A DNA stretch of 64,000 nt from Streptomyces cirratus (GCF_014650775.1 NZ_BMVP01000006.1:1-64000); one strand, 5' to 3'. Positions 1-12,360 are shown, numbered from the stretch's first letter. Made by a program: numbers and translations. Notes: generated by a model from the sequence alone, not told the origin.

Positions 1-905
1 TTCTTCGCGACCCAGCGCATCGCGTACGCGGCGGACCGGTCGACCTTGGACGGGTCCTTGCCGGAGAACGCGCCACCGCCGTGGCGGGCCATACCGCCGT
101 AGGTGTCGATGATGATCTTGCGGCCGGTCAGGCCCGCGTCACCCATCGGACCACCGATCTCGAAGCGGCCCGTCGGGTTCACCAGCAGCCGGTAGCCCTC
201 GGTGTCCAGCTTGATCCCGTCCTCGATGAGCTGCGCGAGCACGTGCTCGACGACGAACTCGCGGATGTCCGGGGCGAGGAGCGAGTCCAGGTCGATGTCG
301 GCGGCGTGCTGGGTGGACACGACGACGGTGTCGAGGCGGACGGCCTTGTCGCCGTCGTACTCGATGGTGACCTGCGTCTTGCCGTCCGGGCGCAGGTACG
401 GGATGGTCCCGTTCTTGCGGACCTCGGACAGCCGGCGCGAGAGGCGGTGCGCGATGTGGATCGGGAGCGGCATCAGCTCGGGCGTTTCGTCGCACGCGTA
501 GCCGAACATCAGGCCTTGGTCGCCGGCGCCCTGCTTGTCCAGCTCGTCCTCGTCGCCTTCGACGCGCTGCTCGTAGGCGGTGTCGACGCCCTGGGCGATG
601 TCGGGCGACTGTGCGCCGATGGACACCGACACGCCACAGGAGGCGCCGTCGAAGCCCTTCTTGGAGGAGTCGTAACCGATCTCCAGGATCTTGTCGCGGA
701 CGAGCTGCGCGATCGGCGCGTAGGCCTTCGTGGTCACCTCTCCCGCGATGTGCACGAGACCGGTGGTGATGAGGGTCTCCACGGCCACGCGCGAGGTCGG
801 GTCCTCACGGAGGAGCGCGTCGAGGATCGTGTCGCTGATCTGGTCAGCGATCTTGTCGGGGTGACCCTCGGTCACGGACTCCGAGGTGAACAGGCGACGG
901 GACAC
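1..905 (-). CDS. metK: S-adenosylmethionine synthetase (3' end cut off by window edge)
   Basis: Makes S-adenosylmethionine from methionine and ATP in the cytoplasm. Reading from a GTG at 905 the protein begins VSRRLFTSESVTEGHPDK, the N-terminal signature of MetK with the GHPDK ATP-binding motif at residues 14-18; the GAGDQG loop follows further in. A GGGAG ribosome binding site precedes the GTG by a few bases, which fixes the start. About 301 residues are in the window, against roughly 400 for the family, so the C-terminal quarter lies outside. The 195-bp gap to coaBC should hold its promoter; I could not pick a convincing one. Confidence 0.96.
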   Translation of the reverse strand, partial: MSRRLFTSESVTEGHPDKIADQISDTILDALLREDPTSRVAVETLITTGLVHIAGEVTTKAYAPIAQLVRDKILEIGYDSSKKGFDGASCGVSVSIGAQSPDIAQGVDTAYEQRVEGDEDELDKQGAGDQGLMFGYACDETPELMPLPIHIAHRLSRRLSEVRKNGTIPYLRPDGKTQVTIEYDGDKAVRLDTVVVSTQHAADIDLDSLLAPDIREFVVEHVLAQLIEDGIKLDTEGYRLLVNPTGRFEIGGPMGDAGLTGRKIIIDTYGGMARHGGGAFSGKDPSKVDRSAAYAMRWVAK

Positions 906-1100
906 AACGCTCCCTGGGGTTGCAGCGGCTGCTGGCTGATCATTTGGCGGAACCTTACCGGGGGCTGCGCCCGGTCGTGCTCCAAGTGCAGTTTATCGGT
1001 CGCCACCGTTTACCGGACCACCCGTCTCGCCTTGTGGGAGCCGTGTGACCTGCGGCACTACATTCTGACGTACGGATTCCCCGGCGGGAAGGCGAACCGC

Positions 1101-2315
1101 TCAGGCGCGTCGCGGCGCGAGTCGGGAAGCGACCTGGTCCCAAATCGCGTCGGCCAACCCTTCCTTCGGTCCATGCGCAACAGCCGTCTCGGTCCCATCG
1201 GAGCCAAGGATGACCGCCTCGTTCTCCTCGGAACCGAAGGTCTTGGTCTCGCCGACCTCATTGATGACGAGAAGATCACATCCCTTGCGCCGGAGCTTGG
1301 CCCGTCCATTGGCGAGGACGTCGTCGGTCTCCGCGGCGAAGCCGACCACCACCTGGCCCTCCCGGGCGCGTTCCGCGGAGATCTCCGCCAGCACGTCCGG
1401 GTTGCGTACGAGCGCCACCGGCGCGGGGTCCTGCCCGTCCTGCTTCTTGATCTTGCCCTCGGCGTACCGGGCGGGCCGGAAGTCGGCCACGGCCGCCGCC
1501 ATCACCACGGCGTCGGCGTCGGCGGCCGCCTTGAGCACCGCCTCCCGCAGCTGGAGGGCTGTCCCGACCCGTACGACGTCGGCCCCCGCCGGGTCGGCCA
1601 GCGCGGTGTTGGCCGCGACGAGCGTCACCCGGGCCCCGCGCGCCACGGCGGTGCGGGCGAGCGCGTAGCCCTGCTTGCCCGAGGAGCGGTTGCCGAGGAA
1701 GCGGACCGGGTCCAGCGGTTCCCGCGTGCCGCCGGCGCTGATCACCACGTGCCGTCCGGCCAGGTCCGGCTCTGCGACGCCCCGGGTCAGGACCCTGCGG
1801 CAGACCTCGAAGATCTCGTCGGGGTCGGGCAGCCGTCCCTTCCCGGTGTCCTTGCCGGTGAGCCGGCCGACGGCGGGCTCGATGACGACGGCGCCGCGCC
1901 GGCGCAGCGTGGCCACGTTCTCCCGGGTGGCGGGGTGCTCCCACATCTCGGTGTGCATCGCGGGCGCGAAGACCACCGGACAGCGCGCGGTGAGCAGCGT
2001 GTTGGTGAGCAGGTCGTCGGCCAGCCCGTGGGCGGCCTTGGCCAGCATGTCGGCGGTGGCCGGGGCGACGACGACCAGGTCGGCGCCCTGCCCGATGCGC
2101 ACGTGCGGGACGTCGTGGACGCTCTCCCAGACCTCGGTGGAGGCCGGGTTCCCGGAGAGGGCGGCCCAGGTGGCCTCTCCGACGAAGTTCAGCGACGCGG
2201 CCGTCGGCACGACCCGTACGTCGTGGCCGGACTCGGACAGCCGGCGCAGCAGCTCGCACGCCTTGTAGGCGGCGATCCCGCCGCTGACCCCCAGCACGAC
2301 CTTCGGCTTACCCAC
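1101..2315 (-). CDS. coaBC: Bifunctional phosphopantothenoylcysteine decarboxylase / phosphopantothenate-cysteine ligase
   Basis: Catalyses two successive steps of coenzyme A synthesis. The N-terminal CoaC flavoprotein half (about residues 1-190) shows GGIAAYKACELLRRL, a conserved His in the VHDVPHVRIG region and the APAMHTEMW loop. The C-terminal CoaB half starts at VISAGGTREPLDPVRF and keeps GNRSSGKQG and the Lys-rich KIKK segment. I place the start at the second of two adjacent GTG codons (2315), 6 nt after a GGGGAG site; an upstream GTG at 2348 would add 11 residues without a ribosome binding site. It lies 98 bp downstream of rpoZ, beyond a strong hairpin. Confidence 0.95.
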   Translation of the reverse strand: MGKPKVVLGVSGGIAAYKACELLRRLSESGHDVRVVPTAASLNFVGEATWAALSGNPASTEVWESVHDVPHVRIGQGADLVVVAPATADMLAKAAHGLADDLLTNTLLTARCPVVFAPAMHTEMWEHPATRENVATLRRRGAVVIEPAVGRLTGKDTGKGRLPDPDEIFEVCRRVLTRGVAEPDLAGRHVVISAGGTREPLDPVRFLGNRSSGKQGYALARTAVARGARVTLVAANTALADPAGADVVRVGTALQLREAVLKAAADADAVVMAAAVADFRPARYAEGKIKKQDGQDPAPVALVRNPDVLAEISAERAREGQVVVGFAAETDDVLANGRAKLRRKGCDLLVINEVGETKTFGSEENEAVILGSDGTETAVAHGPKEGLADAIWDQVASRLAPRRA

Positions 2316-2356
2316 CACGCACTCCCCTTCGAGGAACCATCTCTGCACCTATGACA

Positions 2357-2395
2357 CACCACAGGCCCGGCAGATGTTCTGCCGGGCCTGTGGTG
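2357..2395 (-). terminator. Rho-independent-type hairpin after rpoZ
   Basis: An 18-bp perfect inverted repeat (2357-2374 with 2378-2395) closed by a 3-nt loop lies between the rpoZ stop and coaBC. No long T-run follows, as is usual in Streptomyces. Confidence 0.8.
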
Positions 2396-2413
2396 AAAGG
2401 AATTCCTGGCGCC

Positions 2414-2686
2414 TTACTGGGCCGGGGCCTCGATGGCCTCGGAGGTCAGCAGACCCGCGTTGATCTCGCGCAGCGCGATCGAAAGCGGCTTCTCGTGGAC
2501 GTGGGTGTCCACCAGCGGGCCGACGTACTCGAGCAGGCCCTCACCGAGCTGCGAGTAGTACGCGTTGATCTGACGCGCGCGCTTGGCCGCGTAGATCACG
2601 AGGCTGTACTTCGAGTCCGTGGCCTCGAGCAGCTCGTCGATCGGCGGGTTGATGATGCCCTCGGGCGCAGTCATGGAAGAGGACAC
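2414..2686 (-). CDS. rpoZ: RNA polymerase omega subunit
   Basis: Ninety-residue omega subunit, which helps assemble the beta' subunit into RNA polymerase. The sequence carries the family core PPIDELLEATDSKYSLV followed by KRARQINAYY, and ends with an acidic/Ala tail. Translation should begin at the GTG at 2686 because GGAAGG sits 8 nt upstream; an internal ATG four codons later has no ribosome binding site. It lies 61 bp downstream of gmk in the same orientation, the gmk-rpoZ-coaBC-metK order being common in actinobacteria. The hairpin at 2357-2395 probably ends the transcript. Confidence 0.95.
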   Translation of the reverse strand: MSSSMTAPEGIINPPIDELLEATDSKYSLVIYAAKRARQINAYYSQLGEGLLEYVGPLVDTHVHEKPLSIALREINAGLLTSEAIEAPAQ

Positions 2687-2747
2687 GCTCTACCTTCCGA
2701 AGATGGGTGAAAGATCTTGCGTCGTTCGGACAAATACCGAACAACGA

Positions 2748-3311
2748 TCAGACAACGTCCATCAAGGCTAGCAGCTCGCGCGCCACGTCCTCGACGGAGG
2801 TGTTGACCAGGGTGGCGTCGAACTCGGTCTCGGCAGCAAGTTCGATCTTGGCGGCGGCCAGGCGGCGCTCGATGACCTCGGCCGACTCGGTACCGCGACC
2901 GGTGAGGCGGCGGACCAGCTCGTCCCAGCTCGGCGGCGCCAGGAAGACCAGCTGGGCCTCAGGCATCGACTGGCGCACCAGCCGGGCACCCTGGAGGTCG
3001 ATCTCCAGCAGGACCGGCTCGCCGTTCTCCAGGCGTTCCAGCACCGCGCCGCGTGGTGTGCCGTAGCGGTTGCCAGCGAACTCGGCCCACTCCAGCAGCT
3101 CGCCGTTGGCGATCAGCTTGTCGAACTCGTCGTCGCCGACGAAGAAGTAGTGGACACCGTGCCGCTCACCGGGCCGCGGCTTGCGGGTGGTGGCCGACAC
3201 CGAGAGCCATACCTCGGGGTGGACCTTGCGCATATGCGCGACGACCGTGCTCTTGCCGACCCCTGAGGGGCCGGAGAGCACGGTCAGCCGCGGACGAACC
3301 TCTGCTGCCAT
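2748..3311 (-). CDS. gmk: Guanylate kinase
   Basis: Phosphorylates GMP to GDP. The 187-residue protein starts MAAEVRPRLTVLSGPSGVGK, with the P-loop GPSGVGKS at about residues 13-20, followed by the SVSATTRKPRPGE GMP-binding segment and GVHYFFV. Length is typical for the family. The frame stays open upstream, but that extension is Ser/Pro-rich with no homology signal, so I use the ATG at 3311. It is 61 bp downstream of sihF. Confidence 0.95.
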   Translation of the reverse strand: MAAEVRPRLTVLSGPSGVGKSTVVAHMRKVHPEVWLSVSATTRKPRPGERHGVHYFFVGDDEFDKLIANGELLEWAEFAGNRYGTPRGAVLERLENGEPVLLEIDLQGARLVRQSMPEAQLVFLAPPSWDELVRRLTGRGTESAEVIERRLAAAKIELAAETEFDATLVNTSVEDVARELLALMDVV

Positions 3312-3372
3312 AGAGCGATTATCCAGGTTCCAGGGACTGCCTGAGAACGCCGGGAGGACTTCGGGCGACGCC

Positions 3373-3696
3373 TCAGGCGCCGCTACCGCCGAACTCACGC
3401 TCCAGAGAGGCGATCTGGTTGGAGCCGAGACCTCGGACACGCCGGGATTCGGAGATGCCGAGACGCTCCATGATCTGCTTGGCGCGGACCTTGCCCACGC
3501 CGGGCAGCGACTCAAGGAGGGCGGAGACCTTCATCTTGCCGATGACGTCGTTCTCCTGTCCCGTCTTGATGACGTCGTGGAGGGAGGCGCCGGAATGCTT
3601 GAGTCGATTCTTCACCTCGGCCCGCTCCCGGCGAGCCGCGGCGGCCTTTTCGAGCGCTGCTGCGCGCTGTTCAGGGGTAAGGGGCGGAAGAGCCAC
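3373..3696 (-). CDS. sihF: Streptomyces integration host factor-like nucleoid protein sIHF
   Basis: Small basic DNA-binding protein of 107 residues, the length of the sIHF/mIHF family, which organises the actinobacterial nucleoid. It has a charged N-terminal helix (LTPEQRAAALEKAAAARRER) and a helix-two-turns-helix segment, LLESLPGVGKVRAKQIMERL, then LGISESRRVRGLG. The start is the GTG at 3696, preceded by a GAGGTG site; the open frame reaches 3759 but has no better ribosome binding site there. It sits directly upstream of gmk, the usual actinobacterial context. Confidence 0.92.
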   Translation of the reverse strand: MALPPLTPEQRAAALEKAAAARRERAEVKNRLKHSGASLHDVIKTGQENDVIGKMKVSALLESLPGVGKVRAKQIMERLGISESRRVRGLGSNQIASLEREFGGSGA

Positions 3697-3817
3697 GCCT
3701 ACGTCACCTCGGATGTCGAACTGTCGGATACGGACCGGCACGGAGCCAGGAGGCACCACACCAGGCGAGCTCCCGAACGGCGGTGATACTCGTCCGCTGT
3801 TCGTTGACTCTGCTCGG

Positions 3818-3846
3818 AGACTAGCGGCCCGGACCGCTCCAGTCAG
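3818..3846 (-). promoter_or_regulatory. Candidate sigma-70-type promoter for sihF
   Basis: On the minus strand the sequence reads CTGACT, a 17-nt spacer, then TAGTCT. That is a good match to the streptomycete vegetative consensus, and it would give a leader of roughly 115 nt before the sihF GTG. Confidence 0.45.
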
Positions 3847-3894
3847 CGAGAACGGACGAAAAGTCCTGGTCAGCCTCCGTTGAAACGTACATCA

Positions 3895-3920
3895 CGGACA
3901 AACTACCCCGGTTTTGTCCG
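3895..3920 (-). terminator. Hairpin downstream of pyrF
   Basis: An 8-bp stem CGGACAAA/TTTGTCCG with a 10-nt loop lies about 75 bp past the pyrF stop and before the sihF promoter. It may end the pyrimidine operon transcript. The rest of 3697-3994 shows nothing beyond this and the sihF promoter. Confidence 0.4.
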
Positions 3921-3994
3921 GTCGAGGACGTTCGGTTTTCGTCAAGCAGTGCGACGGACACCCCCTGGGAATCCGCCGCAGCTCACCGCACCGG

Positions 3995-4849
3995 TCAGGC
4001 GGAGGGGACCGCCGCGCGGATCTCGGCCGCGAAGCCGGATGCCGCTGCCCGCAGGGCCGCGGCATCCGGGCCGTGCCCGAGGACGCCCCGCGAGACGTTC
4101 GGGACCACGTTGGCGACGGCCGCGCCGAAGACCGCCGGGAGATCGGCGGCCGTGGCACCCTGCGCGCCGATGCCGGGCGCCAGCAGCGGGCCGTTGATGT
4201 CCAGGTCGAAGGAGGAGAGGTCACCGAGGGTCGCGCCGACGACGGCCCCGAAGGAGCCCATCGGCTCGGCCCCCTCGTTCTCGGCCGCCAGGTGGGCCAG
4301 CATCGTCGCGCCGATCGAGCGGCCGTCGGAGCGCACCGCCCGCTGCACCTCCGCCCCTTCCGGGTTGGAGGTGAGGGCCAGGACGAAGAGGCCGGCGCCC
4401 GAGCGGCGGGCCAGGTCCACCGCGGGAGCGAGCGAACCGTAGCCGAGGTACGGGGAGACCGTCAGGGCGTCGGAGAACAGCGGCGAGCCGGGCGAGAGGA
4501 ACGTCTCGGCGTAGGCGGCCATCGTCGAGCCGATGTCCCCGCGCTTGGCGTCCATCACGACCAGCGTCCCGGCCGCGCGGGCGTCGGCGACCGTCCGCTC
4601 CAGCACCGCGATGCCCCGCGAGCCGAACCGCTCGAAGAAGGCGGCTTGCGGCTTGAAGACGGCGACCGAGTCGGCGAGGGCCTCGACGACCGTGCGGGAG
4701 AAGGTCTCCAGCCCGGTGACGTCGTCGTTCAGGCCCCACGACGTGAGCAGGGCGGCGTGCGGGTCGATCCCGACGCACAGCGGGCCGCGGGAGTCCATCG
4801 CCGCCCGCAGGCGGGCGCCGAAGGGGGTCACAGGGGTCGCAGAGGTCAC
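3995..4849 (-). CDS. pyrF: Orotidine 5'-phosphate decarboxylase
   Basis: Last step of UMP synthesis, decarboxylating OMP. The 284-residue length and the motif VVMDAKRGDIGSTM (catalytic Asp-Lys-Asp) place it in the longer PyrF subfamily seen in actinobacteria. The N-terminal LCVGIDPH segment is conserved. The GTG start at 4849 overlaps the pyrD TGA (GTGA), so translation is probably coupled to pyrD. It is the last gene of the pyr operon. Confidence 0.95.
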   Translation of the reverse strand: MTSATPVTPFGARLRAAMDSRGPLCVGIDPHAALLTSWGLNDDVTGLETFSRTVVEALADSVAVFKPQAAFFERFGSRGIAVLERTVADARAAGTLVVMDAKRGDIGSTMAAYAETFLSPGSPLFSDALTVSPYLGYGSLAPAVDLARRSGAGLFVLALTSNPEGAEVQRAVRSDGRSIGATMLAHLAAENEGAEPMGSFGAVVGATLGDLSSFDLDINGPLLAPGIGAQGATAADLPAVFGAAVANVVPNVSRGVLGHGPDAAALRAAASGFAAEIRAAVPSA

Positions 4850-5955
4850 TGGGAGGCCTTCCGGGTCTCGGCGCCCACCGCGTCGGCGAGCGTCTCGTAC
4901 GGGCTGGCGGCGAGGCGCTCGGCCAGGCCCTTGTGGATCGCGCGGGCGTAGCCGGGGCCCTCGTAGATGAAGGCGCTGTAGCCCTGGATCAGCGTCGCGC
5001 CCGCCAGGATGCGCTGCCAGGCGTCCTCGGCGTTCTCGATGCCGCCGACCCCGACCAGGACCAGCCGGTCCCCCACGCGGGCGTACAGGCGGCGCAGGAC
5101 CTCCAGGGAGCGCGCCTTGACGGGGGCTCCGGACAGGCCGCCGGTCTCCTTGACCAGCGAGGGCTCGGACCTCAGGCCCAGGCCCTCGCGGGCGATGGTG
5201 GTGTTCGTCGCGATGATGCCGTCCAGGCCGAGCTCCAGGGCGAGGTCGGCGACGGCGTCGACGTCCTCGTCGGCGAGGTCGGGGGCGATCTTGACCAGCA
5301 GCGGGACCCGGCGGTCGGTCACCACCCGGTCGGCGGCCTCCCGTACGGCGCTCAGCAGCGGGCGCAGGGACTCGGTGGCCTGGAGGTTGCGCAGCCCCGG
5401 GGTGTTCGGCGAGGAGACGTTGACCACGAGGTAGTCGGCGTGGCGGGCCAGGCGCTCGGTGGAGGCGACGTAGTCCGCCACCGCCTCCTCCTCGGGCACC
5501 ACCTTGGTCTTGCCGATGTTGACGCCGACGACCGTCTTGAAGACGGCCTTGCGGGCCGCCAGGCGCTGGGCGACGGCCGCCGAGCCCTCGTTGTTGAAGC
5601 CCATCCGGTTGATCAGCGCGCGGTCGGGGACGAGGCGGAAGAGCCGCTTCTTGGGGTTGCCCGGCTGGGCCTGGGCCGTGACCGTGCCGATCTCGACGTG
5701 GTCGAAGCCGAGCATCGACATGCCGTCGATCGCGACGGCGTTCTTGTCGAAGCCGGCCGCGAGCCCGAAGGGGCCGTGCATGCGCAGCCCGAGGGCCTCG
5801 GTGCGCAGCCCCTCGTGGCGGGGGGCGAGGACGGCCGCGACGAAGGTGCGCAGCACCGGCGTGCGGGCCGCGAGGCGGATCCAGCGGAAGGCCGTGTAGT
5901 GGGCCTGCTCCGGGTCCATCCGCTTGAAGACGAGGTTGAAGAAGAGTTTGTACAT
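4846..5955 (-). CDS. pyrD: Dihydroorotate dehydrogenase (quinone), class 2
   Basis: Membrane-associated FMN enzyme that oxidises dihydroorotate to orotate with a quinone as acceptor. The 369-residue protein starts MYKLFFNLVFKRMDPEQAH, the amphipathic N-terminal helix typical of class 2 enzymes, and has AAGFDKNA, NRMGFNNEG, VNVSSPNTPGLR (catalytic Ser region) and LVGVGGI with GATLIQGY. The frame is open far upstream into carB, but the ATG at 5955 is the correct class 2 start. A hairpin separates it from carB. Its 3' end overlaps pyrF by 4 bp. Confidence 0.95.
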   Translation of the reverse strand: MYKLFFNLVFKRMDPEQAHYTAFRWIRLAARTPVLRTFVAAVLAPRHEGLRTEALGLRMHGPFGLAAGFDKNAVAIDGMSMLGFDHVEIGTVTAQAQPGNPKKRLFRLVPDRALINRMGFNNEGSAAVAQRLAARKAVFKTVVGVNIGKTKVVPEEEAVADYVASTERLARHADYLVVNVSSPNTPGLRNLQATESLRPLLSAVREAADRVVTDRRVPLLVKIAPDLADEDVDAVADLALELGLDGIIATNTTIAREGLGLRSEPSLVKETGGLSGAPVKARSLEVLRRLYARVGDRLVLVGVGGIENAEDAWQRILAGATLIQGYSAFIYEGPGYARAIHKGLAERLAASPYETLADAVGAETRKASQ

Positions 5956-5984
5956 CGGCGTGGGGATCCTTGTGCGCTCATGAA

Positions 5985-6026
5985 GAGGGGGACACCCGTC
6001 GCTGTCGCGAATTTGGTGTCCCCCTC
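5985..6026 (-). terminator. Hairpin in the carB-pyrD gap
   Basis: A 12-bp inverted repeat (GAGGGGGACACC and its complement) with an 18-nt loop lies between the carB stop and pyrD. It could attenuate or partly terminate transcription into pyrD-pyrF, or protect the upstream mRNA end. Confidence 0.5.
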
Positions 6027-6038
6027 CTCGTACGGCTG

Positions 6039-9339
<3,301 letters not shown>

Positions 9340-9347
<8 letters not shown>

Positions 9348-10497
9348 GCTCGGCCTCCATCTGGGTGGTGCTCATCAAAGACGTGAAGCGGTCGAAGAGG
9401 TACGCGGCGTCGTGCGGGCCCGCGGCGGCTTCGGGGTGGTACTGGACGGAGAAGGCGGGCTGGTCGAGCAGCTGGAGGCCTTCCACGACGTTGTCGTTGA
9501 GGCAGACGTGCGAGACCTCGGCGCGGCCGAAGGGGGTCTCGGACACCTTGTCGAGGGGCGCGTCGACGGCGAAGCCGTGGTTGTGCGCGGTGACCTCGAC
9601 CTTGCCGGTGGTGCGGTCCTGGACCGGCTGGTTGATGCCGCGGTGGCCGTACTTGAGCTTGTACGTGCCGAAGCCCAGCGCGCGGCCGAGGATCTGGTTG
9701 CCGAAGCAGATGCCGAAGAGCGGGGTCTTGCGCTCCAGGACGCCCTGCATCACGGAGACCGCGTGGTCGGCGGTGGCCGGGTCTCCGGGGCCGTTGGAGA
9801 AGAACACGCCGTCCGGGTCGACCGCGTACACGTCCTCGACGGTGGCGGTGGCGGGCAGGACGTGCACCTCGATGCCGCGCTCGGCCATCCGGTGCGGGGT
9901 CATGCCCTTGATGCCGAGGTCGACGGCGGCGACGGTGAACTTCTTCTCACCGATCGCGGGGACGACGTACTTCTCCTTGGTGGCGACCTCGGCGGAGAGG
10001 TTCGCGCCCTTCATCTGGGGGGCGTCCTGGACCTTCGCCAGCAGCACGGCGTCGTCCATCACCGCCTCGCCGGAGAAGATGCCGACGCGCATGGCGCCGC
10101 GCTCGCGCAGGTGGCGGGTCAGGGCGCGGGTGTCGATGCCGCTGATCCCGACGACGCCCTGGGCGGTCAGCTCCTCGTCCAGGGAGCGCCGGGAGCGCCA
10201 GTTGGAGGGCTTGCGCGCGGGGTCGCGCACGACGTAGCCGGACACCCAGATCCGGGAGGACTCGGGGTCCTCGTCGTTGACACCGGTGTTGCCGACGTGC
10301 GGGGCGGTCATCACGACGACCTGCCGGTGGTACGACGGGTCGGTGAGGGTCTCCTGGTAGCCGGTCATGCCGGTGGAGAACACGGCCTCGCCGAAGGTCT
10401 CCCCCACAGCGCCGTAGGCGCGGCCGCGGAAGATCCGGCCGTCCTCCAGGACGAGTACGGCGGGAGCTTTGGCTGCTCCCCTGGTGGAGGTCGTCAT
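9340..10497 (-). CDS. carA: Carbamoyl-phosphate synthase small (glutaminase) subunit
   Basis: Glutamine amidotransferase subunit that feeds ammonia to CarB. The 385-residue protein has the N-terminal CarA domain (LVLEDGRIFRGRAYG, TGMTGYQETLTDPSY) and a class I GATase domain with the nucleophile loop FGICFGNQILGRALG and the C-terminal His/Glu in QYHPEAAAGPHD. The ATG at 10497 overlaps the stop of the preceding membrane-protein gene (ATGA), and its 3' end overlaps carB by 8 bp. Confidence 0.96.
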
Positions 10498-11075
10498 CGT
10501 TCGGCGCCTTCCGTCGTGATGGTTGGGTTCATGAGGTTGAGGGCTTCGACCCAGGCGGCGTGTTCGGCCGCCCGGTCGGAGCGGAATCCGGAGTCGATCA
10601 GCTTGTCGCCGTGCGCCCAGGTGACGACGAGCAGACCGCCCTCGGTGAGTACCTTGCCCGCGATTCCCTTGTCGAGGCGGGCGCCGCGCAGCTGCGCGGC
10701 CGGTACGAAGAAGTCGGTGGCCCCCGGACGGACCACGTCGAGGCCCGCGTCGGTGAGCGTGAGCTCGACCCGGCTGCGCACCCCCAGGCCGTGGGCGACG
10801 ATCCGGTCGAGCCACTGCCCGGCGGTGGTGGACCCGTGGTACCGGCCGGTCAGGGCGAGCCGGTGGGCGGGCAGACCGCTCGGGGCGGCGGGCAGCTCCG
10901 GCAGATCGCTCTGCAGGGTGCCGCGCCATTTCCAGCCCTGCCGCATCAGCCAGTAGACGAACGCGATGAAGACGAGCAGACCGATCACCCACGCGATGCG
11001 CGGGCCCCAGTCCGTCACCTCCGCCGAGTGTCGTTCTGCGGCCTCGGCGGCCAGTTGGATTACTGCAGGTGTCAC
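10494..11075 (-). CDS. Small membrane protein with PH-like domain, embedded in the pyr operon
   Basis: A 193-residue protein of unknown role. One transmembrane helix is clear at about residues 27-44 (IAWVIGLLVFIAFVYWLM), followed by a cytosolic region of about 145 residues whose beta-rich pattern (LALTGRYHGSTTAG, VELTLTDAGLDVVRPG, ARLDKGIAGKVLTEGGLLVVTW) fits the bacterial PH-like fold found in actinobacterial membrane proteins. It starts with a GTG overlapping the pyrC stop (GTGA) and ends overlapping the carA start (ATGA), so it is co-translated with pyrimidine enzymes. The context suggests a link to carbamoyl-phosphate or pyrimidine flux at the membrane, but that is inference. Confidence 0.8.
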   Translation of the reverse strand: MTPAVIQLAAEAAERHSAEVTDWGPRIAWVIGLLVFIAFVYWLMRQGWKWRGTLQSDLPELPAAPSGLPAHRLALTGRYHGSTTAGQWLDRIVAHGLGVRSRVELTLTDAGLDVVRPGATDFFVPAAQLRGARLDKGIAGKVLTEGGLLVVTWAHGDKLIDSGFRSDRAAEHAAWVEALNLMNPTITTEGAER

Positions 11076-12358
11076 GCCAGCGTCCCGTCCACGACCGTTG
11101 CCCGGCCCCGCAGGAAGGTGTGAGTGACGCGCCCCGGCAGCTCACGGCCCTCGTAAGGCGTGTTGCGGCTGCGGGAGGCGAAGTGTGCGGGGTCCACGAC
11201 ACCACGGTACGAGGTATCGACCAAGGTCAGGTTCGCGGGTTCACCTGCCGAGACGGGCCGTCCGTGGTTCTCCAGGCCGCCGATGCGCGCCGGGGCGAAG
11301 GACATCCGCTCGGCGACGCCCGCCCAGTCGAGCAGCCCGGTCTCCACCATCGTCTGCTGGACGACGGACAGCGCGGTCTCCAGCCCGACCATGCCCATGG
11401 CGGCGGCGGCCCACTCGCAGTCCTTGTCCTCGTGCGGGTGCGGGGCGTGGTCGGTGGCGACGATGTCGATCGTGCCGTCGGCGAGCGCCTCGCGCAGGGC
11501 CGTCACGTCGCGCTCGGTGCGCAGCGGCGGGTTGACCTTGTAGACCGCGTTGTACGAGCGCACCAGCTCGTCGGTGAGGAGCAGGTGGTGCGGGGTGACC
11601 TCGGCGGTGACGTCGATGCCGCGGGACTTGGCCCAGCGGACGATCTCGACGGAGCCGGCGGTGGACAGGTGGCAGATGTGCACGCGGGAGCCGACGTGCT
11701 CGGCGAGGAGCACGTCACGGGCGATGATCGACTCCTCGGCGACGGCGGGCCAGCCGCCGAGGCCCAGCTCCGCGGAGACGACGCCCTCGTTCATCTGCGC
11801 GCCCTCGGTCAAGCGGGGCTCCTGGGCGTGCTGGGCGACGACGCCGCCGAAGGCCTTCACGTATTCCAGGGCGCGGCGCATGATCACGGCGTCGTCCACG
11901 CACTTGCCGTCGTCCGAGAAGACGGTGACGCGGGCGGCGCTGTCGTGCATCGCGCCGAGCTCCGCGAGCTGCTTGCCCTCCAGGCCGACGGTGACGGCGC
12001 CGATGGGCTGCACGTCGCAGTAGCCGGACTCCTTGCCCAGGCGCCAGACCTGCTCGACCACGCCGGCGGTGTCGGCGACAGGGAAGGTGTTCGCCATGGC
12101 GAAGACGGCGGTGTAGCCGCCGGAGGCGGCGGCGCGGGTGCCGGTCAGGACGGTCTCGGAGTCCTCGCGGCCGGGCTCGCGCAGGTGCGTGTGCAGGTCG
12201 ACCAGGCCCGGGAGGAGCACCTGGCCGGCGGCCTCGACGACCTGGGCTCCCTCGGCGGAGAGCCCGGTACCGACCTCGGCGATGGTCTCGCCGTCGATCA
12301 GGACGTCCTGCGCCTCGCCACCGAGTACCTTCGCGCCACGGATCAGGATCTTGCTCAT
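11072..12358 (-). CDS. pyrC: Dihydroorotase
   Basis: Zinc hydrolase that cyclises carbamoyl aspartate to dihydroorotate. The 428-residue length and the metal-binding motif DLHTHLREPG mark a class I dihydroorotase; the later HICHLST and ATDHAPH segments supply further ligands and the catalytic Asp. The ATG at 12358 (MSKILIRGAKVLGG) is 2 bp after the pyrB stop; the frame is open further upstream only as an antisense-like extension through pyrB. The 3' end overlaps the next gene by 4 bp. Confidence 0.95.
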   Translation of the reverse strand: MSKILIRGAKVLGGEAQDVLIDGETIAEVGTGLSAEGAQVVEAAGQVLLPGLVDLHTHLREPGREDSETVLTGTRAAASGGYTAVFAMANTFPVADTAGVVEQVWRLGKESGYCDVQPIGAVTVGLEGKQLAELGAMHDSAARVTVFSDDGKCVDDAVIMRRALEYVKAFGGVVAQHAQEPRLTEGAQMNEGVVSAELGLGGWPAVAEESIIARDVLLAEHVGSRVHICHLSTAGSVEIVRWAKSRGIDVTAEVTPHHLLLTDELVRSYNAVYKVNPPLRTERDVTALREALADGTIDIVATDHAPHPHEDKDCEWAAAAMGMVGLETALSVVQQTMVETGLLDWAGVAERMSFAPARIGGLENHGRPVSAGEPANLTLVDTSYRGVVDPAHFASRSRNTPYEGRELPGRVTHTFLRGRATVVDGTLA

Positions 12359-12360
12359 GG

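Noticed and set aside
906..1100. SAM riboswitch upstream of metK
   Set aside because: I saw no SAM-riboswitch core; the hairpin CCGGG/CCCGG alone is not evidence.
81..2354. A 757-codon plus-strand open frame
   Set aside because: Antisense to metK, coaBC and their gap; same GC artefact with biased composition.
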